Part shown: positions 1 through 6,275 of the stretch, piece after piece
Numbering within the stretch: position 1 is the stretch's first letter
Layout of the letters: each line of letters opens with the position of its first letter
Assembly: GCA_041581055.1 (NCBI GenBank)
Contig: JBFGCT010000070.1
Coordinates: forward strand, 1-18,990
DNA length: 18,990 nt
From: JBFGCT01 sp041581055
GTDB taxonomy: Bacteria > Actinomycetota > Acidimicrobiia > Acidimicrobiales > Ilumatobacteraceae
Direction: 5' to 3'
The notes under the pieces: model-generated
Told to the model about the DNA's origin: nothing
Databases searched by the model: none
The model's input: the letters and a program-made list of their open reading frames with translations, nothing else
Translations under genes and position numbers: made by a program

Positions 1-285
1 CAACTGCCTGACGAGCCGGCGGTATTCGCGAACGGTCGTCGGCGACAGGTGCTCGGAGATGTGATCGAGCCACCGGGTGAGCAGTTCGCCGAGCGTCGTG
101 CCGGATGATGAGACCTTGCCGGCCGACACGTCGGCCACGAGGGCGGCGAGCGCTCGTTGGGCATCGCGCTTTGTGCCGAGGTGAGTCCGGCTGAGCTGGC
201 GTCGCTTGCCGGTCGAGTCGTCGCGCGGGAGCTGAAGGATCAGCTCCCAGTTCCCCGGGCGGCGCTCACGGAGCGAACCCTGCAC
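1..285 (-). CDS. Tyrosine-recombinase (phage-type) integrase, N-terminal part, runs off the window
   Basis: Reading the minus strand from a GTG at 285 gives 95 open codons to the window edge; no stop is reached, so the C-terminal catalytic domain lies to the left. The N-terminus begins MQGSLRERRPGNWELILQL, followed by TGKRRQLSRTHLGTKRDAQR. This is the pattern of the arm-type-site DNA-binding domain (AP2-like/Arm-DNA-bind) of actinobacterial integrases, with a beta-hairpin G..W.L.. strand, TGKRR turn and GTKR.A helix. It is followed by LGELLTRWLDHISEHLSPTTVREYRRLVRQL, the SAM-like core-binding domain that clamps DNA. Catalytic R/H/R/Y residues are not visible here. It is transcribed in the same direction as the tRNA-Thr and starts about 100 bp past its 3' end, the usual position for an element that uses the tRNA as attachment site. 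No ATG is available upstream in frame. Family call is firm; whether the full gene is intact is unknown. Confidence 0.85.
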   Translation of the reverse strand, partial: MQGSLRERRPGNWELILQLPRDDSTGKRRQLSRTHLGTKRDAQRALAALVADVSAGKVSSSGTTLGELLTRWLDHISEHLSPTTVREYRRLVRQL

Positions 286-306
286 GCTGCAGACCCTAGC
301 CGAAAA

Positions 307-327
307 GCTTGGTTGGCTGCTTGGTTG
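307..327. repeat. Short direct repeat between integrase and tRNA
   Basis: The nine bases GCTTGGTTG occur at 307-315 and again at 319-327, with a 12-bp period (on the minus strand CAACCAAGC twice, 3 bp apart). They lie in the 100-bp spacer between the integrase start and the tRNA 3' end, where integrase arm-type sites or excisionase sites are normally placed. That role is an inference from position only. Nothing else with clear structure is seen in 286-385. Confidence 0.3.
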
Positions 328-385
328 AGAATCCGGCGGGCATTCCCGACGAGTGAGAAACGGCTATCTAACAGGTACTTCGCAG

Positions 386-432
386 AGCCCAGAAGGGGAA
401 TTGAACCCCTGACCTACGCATTACGAGTGCGT
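386..432 (-). other. Predicted attachment-site (att) region: 3' half of tRNA-Thr
   Basis: Integrases adjacent to a tRNA usually recombine within the 3' half of that tRNA (anticodon loop to acceptor end), and the element brings a matching 3' fragment so that the tRNA stays intact. Here an integrase opens about 100 bp beyond the 3' end and the tRNA is complete, so this interval should hold the att core. The exact crossover and the second copy at the far end of the element cannot be seen in this window. Confidence 0.4.
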
Positions 433-458
433 TGCTCTACCGACTGAGCTATCTGGGC
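386..458 (-). tRNA. tRNA-Thr (anticodon CGU)
   Basis: The minus strand folds into a complete 73-nt cloverleaf: 7-bp acceptor GCCCAGA/TCTGGGC, D arm GCTC/GAGC around AGTCGGTA, anticodon stem ACGCA/TGCGT around loop CTCGTAA, and T arm AGGGG/CCCCT around TTCAATT. The anticodon CGT is at 425-423 and reads ACG threonine codons. The discriminator base is U (plus-strand a386); CCA is not encoded. A weak -10-like TAGCAT (minus strand, 475-470) lies 11 nt before the tRNA, inside the 34-nt gap after the crtA-like gene, but no good -35 is seen. The tRNA may have its own weak promoter or be cut from a longer transcript. Confidence 0.95.
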
Positions 459-492
459 GGCAGGCGGTGATGCTATCGGTGGGCCGTCCCGG

Positions 493-1203
493 TCACGACG
501 ACGGTTCGGGATCGCCCGCCAGCGGGTCCCGGCCCTCCCAGCTCCCGGACGACCCGTACGGCTCGAAGCGGGCGAACAACTCCTCGCCGTACCAGCCGCC
601 CGCCCGCGTCTCTTCGATCACACGCTGATGCTGAGGCATCGCGTAGGCGAACTGGCGGACATCGGCGAGCGACCTCCACAGGCTGAACGTGGCCAGACGG
701 CCGACCGGGGCCTCACCGATGCCGACGACGTCGATCAGGCCGGGCGCCGAGTGCAGTTCCACGTCGACCTTCCGGCCGGCGCGACGGAACTCGCGCCAGG
801 CGCCCGGCCTGACATCGGCCCTGGTCACGAACGCGATCGGGCCGTCAGCGGAACCCGACACCACGCCGTCGAGGGGGTCGACGCCGTGCCACCGGCCGTG
901 GCCGCCGAGCGTCCGCAGCCGGACGTGCCACGCCTCCGCGGCCCGATCCCAGCGGTCGGCGATCCGGCTCTCGGCCATGAACCGCTCGAACGCGGCCTCG
1001 TCGTCCCACACCGCGAACATCGCCGTGCGGCGCAGGTCGGCGCCGGGGCCCGTGTTGCTTCCGTTCCCGGTCCCGAGCAGCCGCCAGAAGCGGAGCCCAG
1101 CGGTGCGGTTCAACGCCGGCCGGTCGGTCGCCAGCCGGGCCAGGGCGAGCGGCGCGCGGCCCGGGCGTTCGCGGACGAGGTGGAAGGAGGCGATCCGGGC
1201 CAT
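493..1203 (-). CDS. crtA: CrtA-like carotenoid (spheroidene) monooxygenase family protein
   Basis: This 236-residue soluble protein carries the features I associate with the CrtA (spheroidene monooxygenase) family. These are RPALNRTAGLRFWRLLGTGNG near residue 30, RRTAMFAVWDDEAAFERF near 60, AEAWHVRLRTLGGHGRW near 90, and a second half with a GIGEAPVGRLATFSLW strand and the ending WYGEELFARFEPYGSSGSW. In purple bacteria CrtA oxygenates C-2 of acyclic, C-1-substituted carotenoids, giving 2-oxo products. The enzyme resembles a duplicated dimeric alpha/beta-barrel fold with heme dependence reported for the family; no heme ligand can be fixed from this single sequence. ATG at 1203 gives a natural N-terminus MARIASFHLVRERPG. 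It is divergent from the PlsY-like gene with only about 22 bp between starts, and about 670 bp from the main carotenoid operon. Some actinobacterial homologues of this family sit away from carotenoid genes, so the substrate is inferred from context. Confidence 0.65.
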   Translation of the reverse strand: MARIASFHLVRERPGRAPLALARLATDRPALNRTAGLRFWRLLGTGNGSNTGPGADLRRTAMFAVWDDEAAFERFMAESRIADRWDRAAEAWHVRLRTLGGHGRWHGVDPLDGVVSGSADGPIAFVTRADVRPGAWREFRRAGRKVDVELHSAPGLIDVVGIGEAPVGRLATFSLWRSLADVRQFAYAMPQHQRVIEETRAGGWYGEELFARFEPYGSSGSWEGRDPLAGDPEPSS

Positions 1204-1225
1204 CGATCGGCCATGCTGTCACCCG

Positions 1226-1840
1226 ATGGGCTCGCTGACCGGCACCGAACTCGATGTGCTGGTCACCATGCTCGCCGGCTACCTGCTCGGGTCGATCCCC
1301 GTGGCCAACCTCGTCGCCCGCCGGCACGGTGTCGCCGATCTCCGCGCGACCGGCGATCGCAATCCCGGCTACTGGAACGCCAAGGAGACGCTCGGCCGGC
1401 GGGCGGCGATCCCGGTGATGGTCGGCGACGTCGTCAAGGGCTCGGCGGCGGCGGCGATCGGGCTGGCACTCGCCGACGGCGGCGTCTGGGGCCTGGCCTA
1501 CGTGGGCGCCGGGGCGGCGATGGTCGGGCACGCGTTCCCGCTCTTCGCCGGGTTCCGTGGCGGTCGCAGCGTGTTGACGTTCGCCGGCGGCGCCGTCGTC
1601 TTCAGCCCGCTCTCCGCAGCCATCGCGATCGGGCTGCTGCTCGTCGTGTTCGCCGCCACGCGTTCGTTCGCGATCGCCGCCCGCGCCGGGATCGTCGCCT
1701 TCCCGGTCGTCCAGCTCGTCGTCGACGGCCCGTATCGCACGGCGGCGACCGGCGCGTTGATGACGTTCATCGGCCTCCGCTTCGCCATGGCCGCGTGGTC
1801 CGATCGCCACCCCCGATCTGTTCGCGGATTGTCGCGCTGA
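1226..1840 (+). CDS. PlsY-like glycerol-3-phosphate acyltransferase family membrane protein (variant motif)
   Basis: A 204-residue hydrophobic protein matching the PlsY/DUF205 layout of about 200 residues and five membrane segments. Motif 1 appears as YLLGSIPVANLVARRHGVADLR, the middle motif as GDVVKG, and the glycine-rich motif as GHAFPLFAGFRGGRSVLT. PlsY transfers acyl groups from acyl-phosphate to glycerol-3-phosphate to start phospholipid synthesis. The usual phosphate-binding stretch SGNxGATN is here TGDRNPGYWN, and the usual GGKGVAT is GGRSVLT, so substrate or activity may differ. The start chosen is ATG 1226 (leader MGSLTGTELDV before the first helix); ATG 1268 is a shorter alternative that begins at the helix. 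The gene lies between the crtA-like gene and the convergent glycosyltransferase of the carotenoid operon. It may be a housekeeping or paralogous PlsY, or a lipid-type acyltransferase serving carotenoid glycosides; the latter is speculation. Confidence 0.75.
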   Translation: MGSLTGTELDVLVTMLAGYLLGSIPVANLVARRHGVADLRATGDRNPGYWNAKETLGRRAAIPVMVGDVVKGSAAAAIGLALADGGVWGLAYVGAGAAMVGHAFPLFAGFRGGRSVLTFAGGAVVFSPLSAAIAIGLLLVVFAATRSFAIAARAGIVAFPVVQLVVDGPYRTAATGALMTFIGLRFAMAAWSDRHPRSVRGLSR

Positions 1841-1849
1841 GCGCGGGCA

Positions 1850-1866
1850 ACCGAGAGGACTTCGGT
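1850..1866. terminator. Small hairpin in the convergent gap (possible weak bidirectional terminator)
   Basis: ACCGA at 1850-1854 pairs with TCGGT at 1862-1866 around a 7-nt loop. It lies in the 33-bp gap between the converging stops of the PlsY-like gene (plus) and the glycosyltransferase (minus). The stem is only 5 bp and there is no U-tract, so termination is a guess from position. Confidence 0.2.
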
Positions 1867-1873
1867 CGCGGCG

Positions 1874-2980
1874 TCAGCGGTATTGGCGGCCGCGCCAGGA
1901 TTGGCGGGTTCCGCGGCCGATGCCGAGGGCGATCGCGGCCGCCGCCGGAAGGTCGGCGAGCGGGCTGAGCCAGTAGGCCGCGTCGGTGCGGGTGTAGGCG
2001 CGGCGGGTTCCGGCGAGCGTGCCAAGGCGCGCCGCCAACAGCGCCACGTCGACGAGGTCCGCTCGCCCGATCAGCAGCCGGGGGAGTGGGAGCGCCTGGG
2101 CGAGAACGACGACGGCGAGGTCGGTCGCTTGGCGCCGGCGGGGCTCGACCCCCGGCAGTGCGAGTGACCGCCCCCACCCGCGCCACGTCTCGCCGACCGA
2201 CTCGAACATCCGGACCGTCAGCAGCGCGCTGCCGTCGAGGAACGCGACCCGTGCTCCGTTCGCCGCCAGGCGCCGGGCCAGTGCGACGTCCTCCACGACG
2301 TCGCCGGCGACCGGCGCCATCCCCGCCGCGTCGAAGCGCTCGGGATCGAGGAAGTCGGCGCGCCGGAAGGCCATGCACTGGCCGTTGGCCATCTCCCGGC
2401 CGGACCGTGGCTCGACGCCGGGCGGGCCGAAACGGTAGACGAGCGTCGTCAACATCGCCGCGTGCAGCCATCGACTACTGGGGGTCGGGCAGTCGAACCG
2501 TCCGCCCACCGTCACGAGGTCGAGCCGCTCCCCGATGGCGCGACACACCAGCGCGGTGGGAAGCGACGGGTCGGGCCGGGTGTCGGCGTCGAGCGTGACG
2601 ACCCACTCCGCGGTCGCCGCCTCGATCCCCTGCTGCAGCGCCCAGGCCTTGCCGGCCCACCCGTCGGGCAGGGGTGTTCCCTCGACGACGCGCGCCCCGG
2701 CGGCCCGAGCGAGCTCTGCGGTCCCGTCCCCCGACCGATCGTCCACCACGACGACCTCGGACACGCCTGGGGCGCCGACGACGCGTGCGAGCAGCGGCCC
2801 GATCCGGTGCGCCTCGTCACGCGCCGGCACGACGACGCTGATCGAGACACGCGGCGTGAACAGCGGCCGGACCGGCGGCGTGGGGTTGGCCGCCCCGGCC
2901 AGCCGGCGCACGGCGACCACGCCCGCGACGCCGCGGGCCACCAGCGACGCGAGCCAGGCGAGCCGGCTGAGCCGGCTCAT
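1874..2980 (-). CDS. GT2-family glycosyltransferase of the carotenoid operon (CruG/CrtQ-like)
   Basis: The 368-residue protein begins with a hydrophobic N-terminal segment (about residues 8-30) and then a GT-A fold: SVVVPARDEAHRIGPLL at about 48-64, VVVDDRSGDGTAEL near 77-90, and the metal-binding TLDADTRPD at 129-137. Later come FDCPTPSSRW, NGQCMAFRRADF, a GDVVEDVALARRL acidic motif suited to the catalytic base, and a hydrophobic C-terminal region. GT2 enzymes invert sugar transfer from nucleotide sugars; the cyanobacterial CruG and staphylococcal CrtQ carotenoid glycosyltransferases have this type of membrane-linked GT2 fold. Its ATG (2980-2978) overlaps the stop of the upstream desaturase as ATGA, implying translational coupling. 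It is the last gene of the run, with the natural role of glycosylating a hydroxylated acyclic carotenoid. Sugar and position are not readable from sequence. A polyprenyl or other lipid glycosyltransferase is the alternative. Confidence 0.75.
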   Translation of the reverse strand: MSRLSRLAWLASLVARGVAGVVAVRRLAGAANPTPPVRPLFTPRVSISVVVPARDEAHRIGPLLARVVGAPGVSEVVVVDDRSGDGTAELARAAGARVVEGTPLPDGWAGKAWALQQGIEAATAEWVVTLDADTRPDPSLPTALVCRAIGERLDLVTVGGRFDCPTPSSRWLHAAMLTTLVYRFGPPGVEPRSGREMANGQCMAFRRADFLDPERFDAAGMAPVAGDVVEDVALARRLAANGARVAFLDGSALLTVRMFESVGETWRGWGRSLALPGVEPRRRQATDLAVVVLAQALPLPRLLIGRADLVDVALLAARLGTLAGTRRAYTRTDAAYWLSPLADLPAAAAIALGIGRGTRQSWRGRQYR

Positions 2981-4446
2981 GAGATGTCGGCGGCGATCAT
3001 GTCGGCGACGATCTTGGCGCTGATCGTCACGAGCGGCAATCCGCCACCGGGATGGCTCGACCCGCCGACCAGGTAGAGGCCGGGGCGCGCCCCGCGGTTG
3101 CCCGGGCGGAGGAACGCGGCGCGCCTCCCGTTCGACGACGAGCCGTAGATCGCCCCACCCGGCGATCGATACCGGTCGGCGATGTCGCCCGGCGTCATCG
3201 TGTGGGTGAACACGAGGCGCCGCCGGAGGTCGACGCCGGCCGAGGCCAGCCGGTCGAGCACCAGCGTGCGGTACGCCGCGGCGTCGACGTCGATGTCGGA
3301 CGGCGTGTTGACGAGGAGGAACCAGTTCTCGTCGCCGCTCGGCGCCTGGGTCGGGTCGGTGACCGACGAGACGCACCCGTAGATCGTCGGATCGTCGGCG
3401 AGCTTGCCGGCGGCGAGCTGCTCGAACTCGCGCTGGTAGTCGTCGGAGAACCAGACGTTGTGGTGCCCGAGGCCCGGCGTCAGCCCCTCGACGGCGGCGC
3501 AGACGGCGAACCCACTCGTCGAGTGCTCGGCGCGCCGCACCCTGCGCAGCGCCGACTCGTCGGGGAGCAGGTCGCGGTAGAGATGCTCGGCGTCGGCGTT
3601 CACCACGACGATGTCGGCGTCGACGGTCGTCCCGCCGGCGACCGACACGCCGCTCGCCCGACCACCGGCCTCGATGACCCGGTCGACCTCGGTTCCCGTC
3701 CGCACGTCGACCCCGAGGTCGGCGGCGACCCGCCGGAGCGCGTCGCGCAACGCGCCCAGCCCGCCGACCGGGTACCAGCAGCCGTACTCCGCCTCGATGT
3801 GGGGGATGCAGCTCAACGTGGCCGGCGCCTCGTACGGCGACGACCCCGAGTACGTCGCGTACCGGCCGGCCCACTGGACGAGCCGGTGGTCGTCGAAGGT
3901 CGACCGGGCGAGGCGGTGCAGCGAGCGCAGCGGGTCGATGTCGGCCAGGTCCTTCGGCGAGCGCAACCGCCCGAGCAATGACAGCGGGCCCGCCATCGGC
4001 CCGGCGAAGAACGTCCGCTCCGCGACCCGCCAGATCCGCCGACCCTTGGCGTCGAACCGCCGCCACTGCGCTCCGGCGCCGGAGGCGCACTCCTCGAACG
4101 CCGCGGCCGTCGCCTCGGCATCGTCGTGGACGGCGAGGCTCGACCCGTCGCGCCAGTGGTAGCGGAACTGCGGGTCGAGCCGGCGCAGATCGAGCTGCTC
4201 GTCGAGCGTCGTGCCCGCCAACCGGAACAGCTCGTCGAACACGTGTGGAAGCGTCAGCAGCGACGGCCCGACGTCGAACGTGTAGCCGTCCCGCTCGTAG
4301 CTGGCCAGCTTGCCGCCCACGACGTCGTTGCGCTCCAACAACACCACGTCGTGCCCTTCGCTCCGCAGGCGGATCGCGCCCGCCAGCCCGCCGACGCCTC
4401 CCCCGACGACGACGACGCGCCGTGGCCGCGAACCGACCTCAGCCAC
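2977..4446 (-). CDS. CrtI-family carotenoid desaturase, second paralogue (CrtD-like 3,4-desaturase)
   Basis: A 489-residue FAD-dependent desaturase/oxidoreductase of the phytoene desaturase family. The N-terminal dinucleotide-binding motif GGGVGGLAGA follows RRVVVV, with LLERNDVVGGKL completing the Rossmann unit. The C-terminal FAD motif is LVGGSSHPGGGLPLVTISAK. The HPGGG form differs from the LPGVGVPMV form of the crtI in the same operon, so the two are diverged paralogues. Next to cruF, the family member expected is the enzyme that introduces the 3,4 double bond into 1-hydroxy acyclic carotenoids (CrtD role). CrtN-, CrtP- or ketolase-like activity cannot be excluded. GTG 4446 is preferred because GGAAG lies just before it and overlap with cruF is then 8 nt; GTG 4470 would add eight residues and overlap by 32 nt. 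Its stop overlaps the ATG of the glycosyltransferase. Confidence 0.85.
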   Translation of the reverse strand: MAEVGSRPRRVVVVGGGVGGLAGAIRLRSEGHDVVLLERNDVVGGKLASYERDGYTFDVGPSLLTLPHVFDELFRLAGTTLDEQLDLRRLDPQFRYHWRDGSSLAVHDDAEATAAAFEECASGAGAQWRRFDAKGRRIWRVAERTFFAGPMAGPLSLLGRLRSPKDLADIDPLRSLHRLARSTFDDHRLVQWAGRYATYSGSSPYEAPATLSCIPHIEAEYGCWYPVGGLGALRDALRRVAADLGVDVRTGTEVDRVIEAGGRASGVSVAGGTTVDADIVVVNADAEHLYRDLLPDESALRRVRRAEHSTSGFAVCAAVEGLTPGLGHHNVWFSDDYQREFEQLAAGKLADDPTIYGCVSSVTDPTQAPSGDENWFLLVNTPSDIDVDAAAYRTLVLDRLASAGVDLRRRLVFTHTMTPGDIADRYRSPGGAIYGSSSNGRRAAFLRPGNRGARPGLYLVGGSSHPGGGLPLVTISAKIVADMIAADIS

Positions 4447-5341
4447 GGAGCTTCCGGACGAGTGCGACACCGGCGATCGGGAGCATCGCCGACCCGCCGA
4501 CCGCCGCCACGAGCGGGTCGCGGAAGAAGCGGGCGAAGCCGAGCGTCTCCATCACGGCCATGTACGCGTAGTGCCCGATCAGCGCACCGTCGGCGTCGGC
4601 GGGCGCGTCGGCCGGCGGCAGGAGGACGTCGAGCAGGGCGACGACGCCCGCACCGGTGAGCAGCCAGCCGAGGAAGTTGGTCATCGGGATGCCGCGGTAG
4701 GCGCCGGTCCGCTTCCACGCCCAGTAGCCCTCGGCGACCATCTGCGGGTCGAGGAACAGATCCCACGCCGTCAGCGCGGCCGACCCGGCGAACGCCCGCG
4801 TCAGCCGGTTCGAACGCCGGCCGAGCGCGGCGTGCGCCGTCTCGCGGGCGGGCAGCGCCATCGCGAACCAGGCCAGCGGGACGATCGCCGGGACGCCGGC
4901 GACCTGCGGCCGAAGCTCCCCGGTGTACCGATACCGGCCGAACGGGATACCCGTGTCGGTGCCGACGCGTTCGACGGCGCCCGTCAGGGCCATCGTCGTC
5001 GTGGCCGCCACTCCCGCCCGGCCGGCGCCCCAGGTTCGAACCGCGCGGGCCGCGGTCGACGCGAACAGCCCGGTCACGACCACGGTCGACAACAGGCGCC
5101 GGGCGCGGCTCCGCGGCGCGACGAGCGGCGTGGCGATCATCCCGGCGACCGTCACCGCCCCGGACACGACCCCGGCGATTTGTGTGACCGAAAACGTCGG
5201 GGGTCGCGATGTTCGGTCACGCAAACCGGGGGGTGGGCCCGCAGCGCGGATTTGTGTGACCGAAAACGTCGGGGGTCGCGATGTTCGGTCACGCAAACGT
5301 GGGGGGAGGAGGCGGCGGGTCGGGCGCGGGGAGCGGGTCAT
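4439..5341 (-). CDS. cruF: CruF-type carotenoid 1,2-hydratase (DUF422 membrane protein)
   Basis: The body of the protein is a multi-helix membrane protein with the hallmarks of the CruF/DUF422 family: FGRYRYTGELRPQVAGVPAIV, then PLAWFAMALPARE, LTAWDLFLDPQMVAEGYWAW, YRGIPMTNFLGW and a final GHYAYMAVMETLGF. CruF adds water to the C-1,2 double bond of a psi end group, giving a 1-hydroxy carotenoid. ATG 5341-5339 overlaps the crtB stop as ATGA, which supports this start (300 residues). However, two copies of a 50-bp palindromic repeat lie within the first 58 codons and would be translated as LRDRTSRPPTFSVTQI twice, a segment with no family counterpart known to me. The alternative start is GTG 5167 (242 residues), which leaves the repeats as an intergenic element. 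No good ribosome binding site decides between them. The gene precedes the crtD-like desaturase, whose substrate CruF should make. Confidence 0.85.
   Translation of the reverse strand: MTRSPRPTRRLLPPRLRDRTSRPPTFSVTQIRAAGPPPGLRDRTSRPPTFSVTQIAGVVSGAVTVAGMIATPLVAPRSRARRLLSTVVVTGLFASTAARAVRTWGAGRAGVAATTTMALTGAVERVGTDTGIPFGRYRYTGELRPQVAGVPAIVPLAWFAMALPARETAHAALGRRSNRLTRAFAGSAALTAWDLFLDPQMVAEGYWAWKRTGAYRGIPMTNFLGWLLTGAGVVALLDVLLPPADAPADADGALIGHYAYMAVMETLGFARFFRDPLVAAVGGSAMLPIAGVALVRKLRG
5177..5226. repeat. Palindromic 50-bp repeat, copy A
   Basis: This copy is identical over 50 bp to copy B at 5249-5298. It contains an inverted repeat with 14-bp arms, TTTGTGTGACCGAA at 5179-5192 and TTCGGTCACGCAAA at 5212-5225, with one mismatch that is a G-U pair in plus-strand RNA. 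The loop is 19 nt. Copy A begins 10 bp upstream (minus-strand sense) of the alternative cruF start GTG 5167. It looks like a REP/MITE-type element or a twin protein-binding site. Confidence 0.85.
5249..5298. repeat. Palindromic 50-bp repeat, copy B
   Basis: This is the second perfect copy of the element at 5177-5226, in direct orientation with a 72-bp period (22-bp spacer, 5227-5248). Arms are at 5251-5264 and 5284-5297. It lies 40 bp past the crtB stop on the minus strand. The period of exactly 24 codons keeps the cruF frame open through both copies. Confidence 0.85.
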
Positions 5342-6273
5342 CGGCGGAGGAGGGAGGCGACGAGGCGGGCCTTCTCGGCGGTGGAGACCGTGGCGCGCGA
5401 CGTGAACACGTCGTAGTCCTGCGCCTCGATCGTGTCGAGGATCCGGCCATAGAGGGTGTGCGCGGCGCGGACGCATCGTGCCGAGCGGTCGGGCAACATC
5501 GCGATGCCGATATCGGCGGACTCGTAGAGCGCCCGCGCCCGGTCGATCTCGAACTCCATCAGCCCGACGAACCCGGGCGTGACCTCCCGCGCGGCCAGGT
5601 CGGCGCCGAAGCGGCGGACATCCTCCTGCGGGAGGTACTGCCGGCCCCGATCGAGGTCCTCGGCGATGTCGCGGAGGAAGTTCGTCAACTGGAAGGCGTT
5701 GCCGAGATCTCGGGCGTGCGGCAACGCGCCGTCGTAGTCGGACGGTTCGAGGATCGGCAGCATCATCTCGCCGATCACGGCCGCCGACCCCTCCATGTAG
5801 CCGAGCAGGTCGTCCCAGGTCGCGTACGACTCGATCGTCAGGTCCATCGTCATCGAGCGCAGGAACTTGTGGAACGCGTCGGTGTCGATGTCGAACGCCC
5901 GCACGGTGTGGACGACCGCCTTCAACACCGGGTCGTCCGAGCGACCGGTGTCGAGGTCGGCGAAGAACCGGTCGCCGAAGTCGGCCAGCGCCGCGGCCCG
6001 GACCTCGGTCGGCACGTCGCGCCCGCCCTGGGACGGGATCTCGTCGACGATGTCGTCCGCGTACCGGGCGAACGCGTACAGGGCGTGGACGTGGTGCTGC
6101 TTGACCCGCGGCAGCACCTTGGTCGACCAGTAATAGGTCGTGCCGTGGCGCTTGTTGAACTCGCGGCACAGCGCATAGCTCTCGTCCAGGGTGACCGGTC
6201 CGGCCGGCAGCAGGTGGGTGGTCGGCGTCGGCGGGCTGCGGAACAGGTGCCGAACCTTGGCGAGCGGCGCCAT
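5338..6273 (-). CDS. crtB: Phytoene synthase
   Basis: A 311-residue squalene/phytoene synthase family protein. It shows both magnesium-binding aspartate-rich motifs: DDIVDE at 73-78 within YAFARYADDIVDE, and RDIAEDLDRGRQYLP at 201-215. It also has the substrate-pocket stretch YYWSTKVLPRVKQHHVHALY. The enzyme condenses two geranylgeranyl diphosphates to phytoene, the first committed carotenoid step. ATG 6273 is 2 nt past the crtI stop, and the stop overlaps a cruF ATG, so the three genes are tightly coupled. A CrtM/HpnC-type activity on farnesyl diphosphate is conceivable for this fold, but the neighbouring CrtI and CruF favour C40 phytoene. No GGPP synthase gene is present in the window. Confidence 0.93.
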   Translation of the reverse strand: MAPLAKVRHLFRSPPTPTTHLLPAGPVTLDESYALCREFNKRHGTTYYWSTKVLPRVKQHHVHALYAFARYADDIVDEIPSQGGRDVPTEVRAAALADFGDRFFADLDTGRSDDPVLKAVVHTVRAFDIDTDAFHKFLRSMTMDLTIESYATWDDLLGYMEGSAAVIGEMMLPILEPSDYDGALPHARDLGNAFQLTNFLRDIAEDLDRGRQYLPQEDVRRFGADLAAREVTPGFVGLMEFEIDRARALYESADIGIAMLPDRSARCVRAAHTLYGRILDTIEAQDYDVFTSRATVSTAEKARLVASLLRR

Positions 6274-6275
6274 GG

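Noticed and set aside
157..447. 96-codon plus-strand frame across the integrase start and tRNA
   Set aside because: It overlaps a tRNA gene and a clear integrase N-terminus on the other strand, and its end is simply the antisense tRNA.
628..1968. Long plus-strand frame of 446 codons and the overlapping 845-1810 minus frame
   Set aside because: Both are Arg/Pro/Gly/Asp-rich shadows opposite or across the crtA-like and PlsY-like genes, with no domain pattern; they arise from high GC content.
2956..2977. AGCCGGCT palindromes as an operator at the glycosyltransferase start
   Set aside because: They code for the SRLSRLAW start of the protein and the overlapping stop region, and such GC palindromes are common by chance here.
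3052..3981. Plus-strand 309-codon frame opposite the crtD-like gene
   Set aside because: Composition is dominated by Arg, Val, Gly and Asp with no family features; the minus-strand desaturase explains the region fully.
5177..5298. CRISPR array
   Set aside because: There are only two repeats of 50 bp with a large internal palindrome and one GC-rich 22-bp spacer, inside an open reading frame, and no cas genes nearby.
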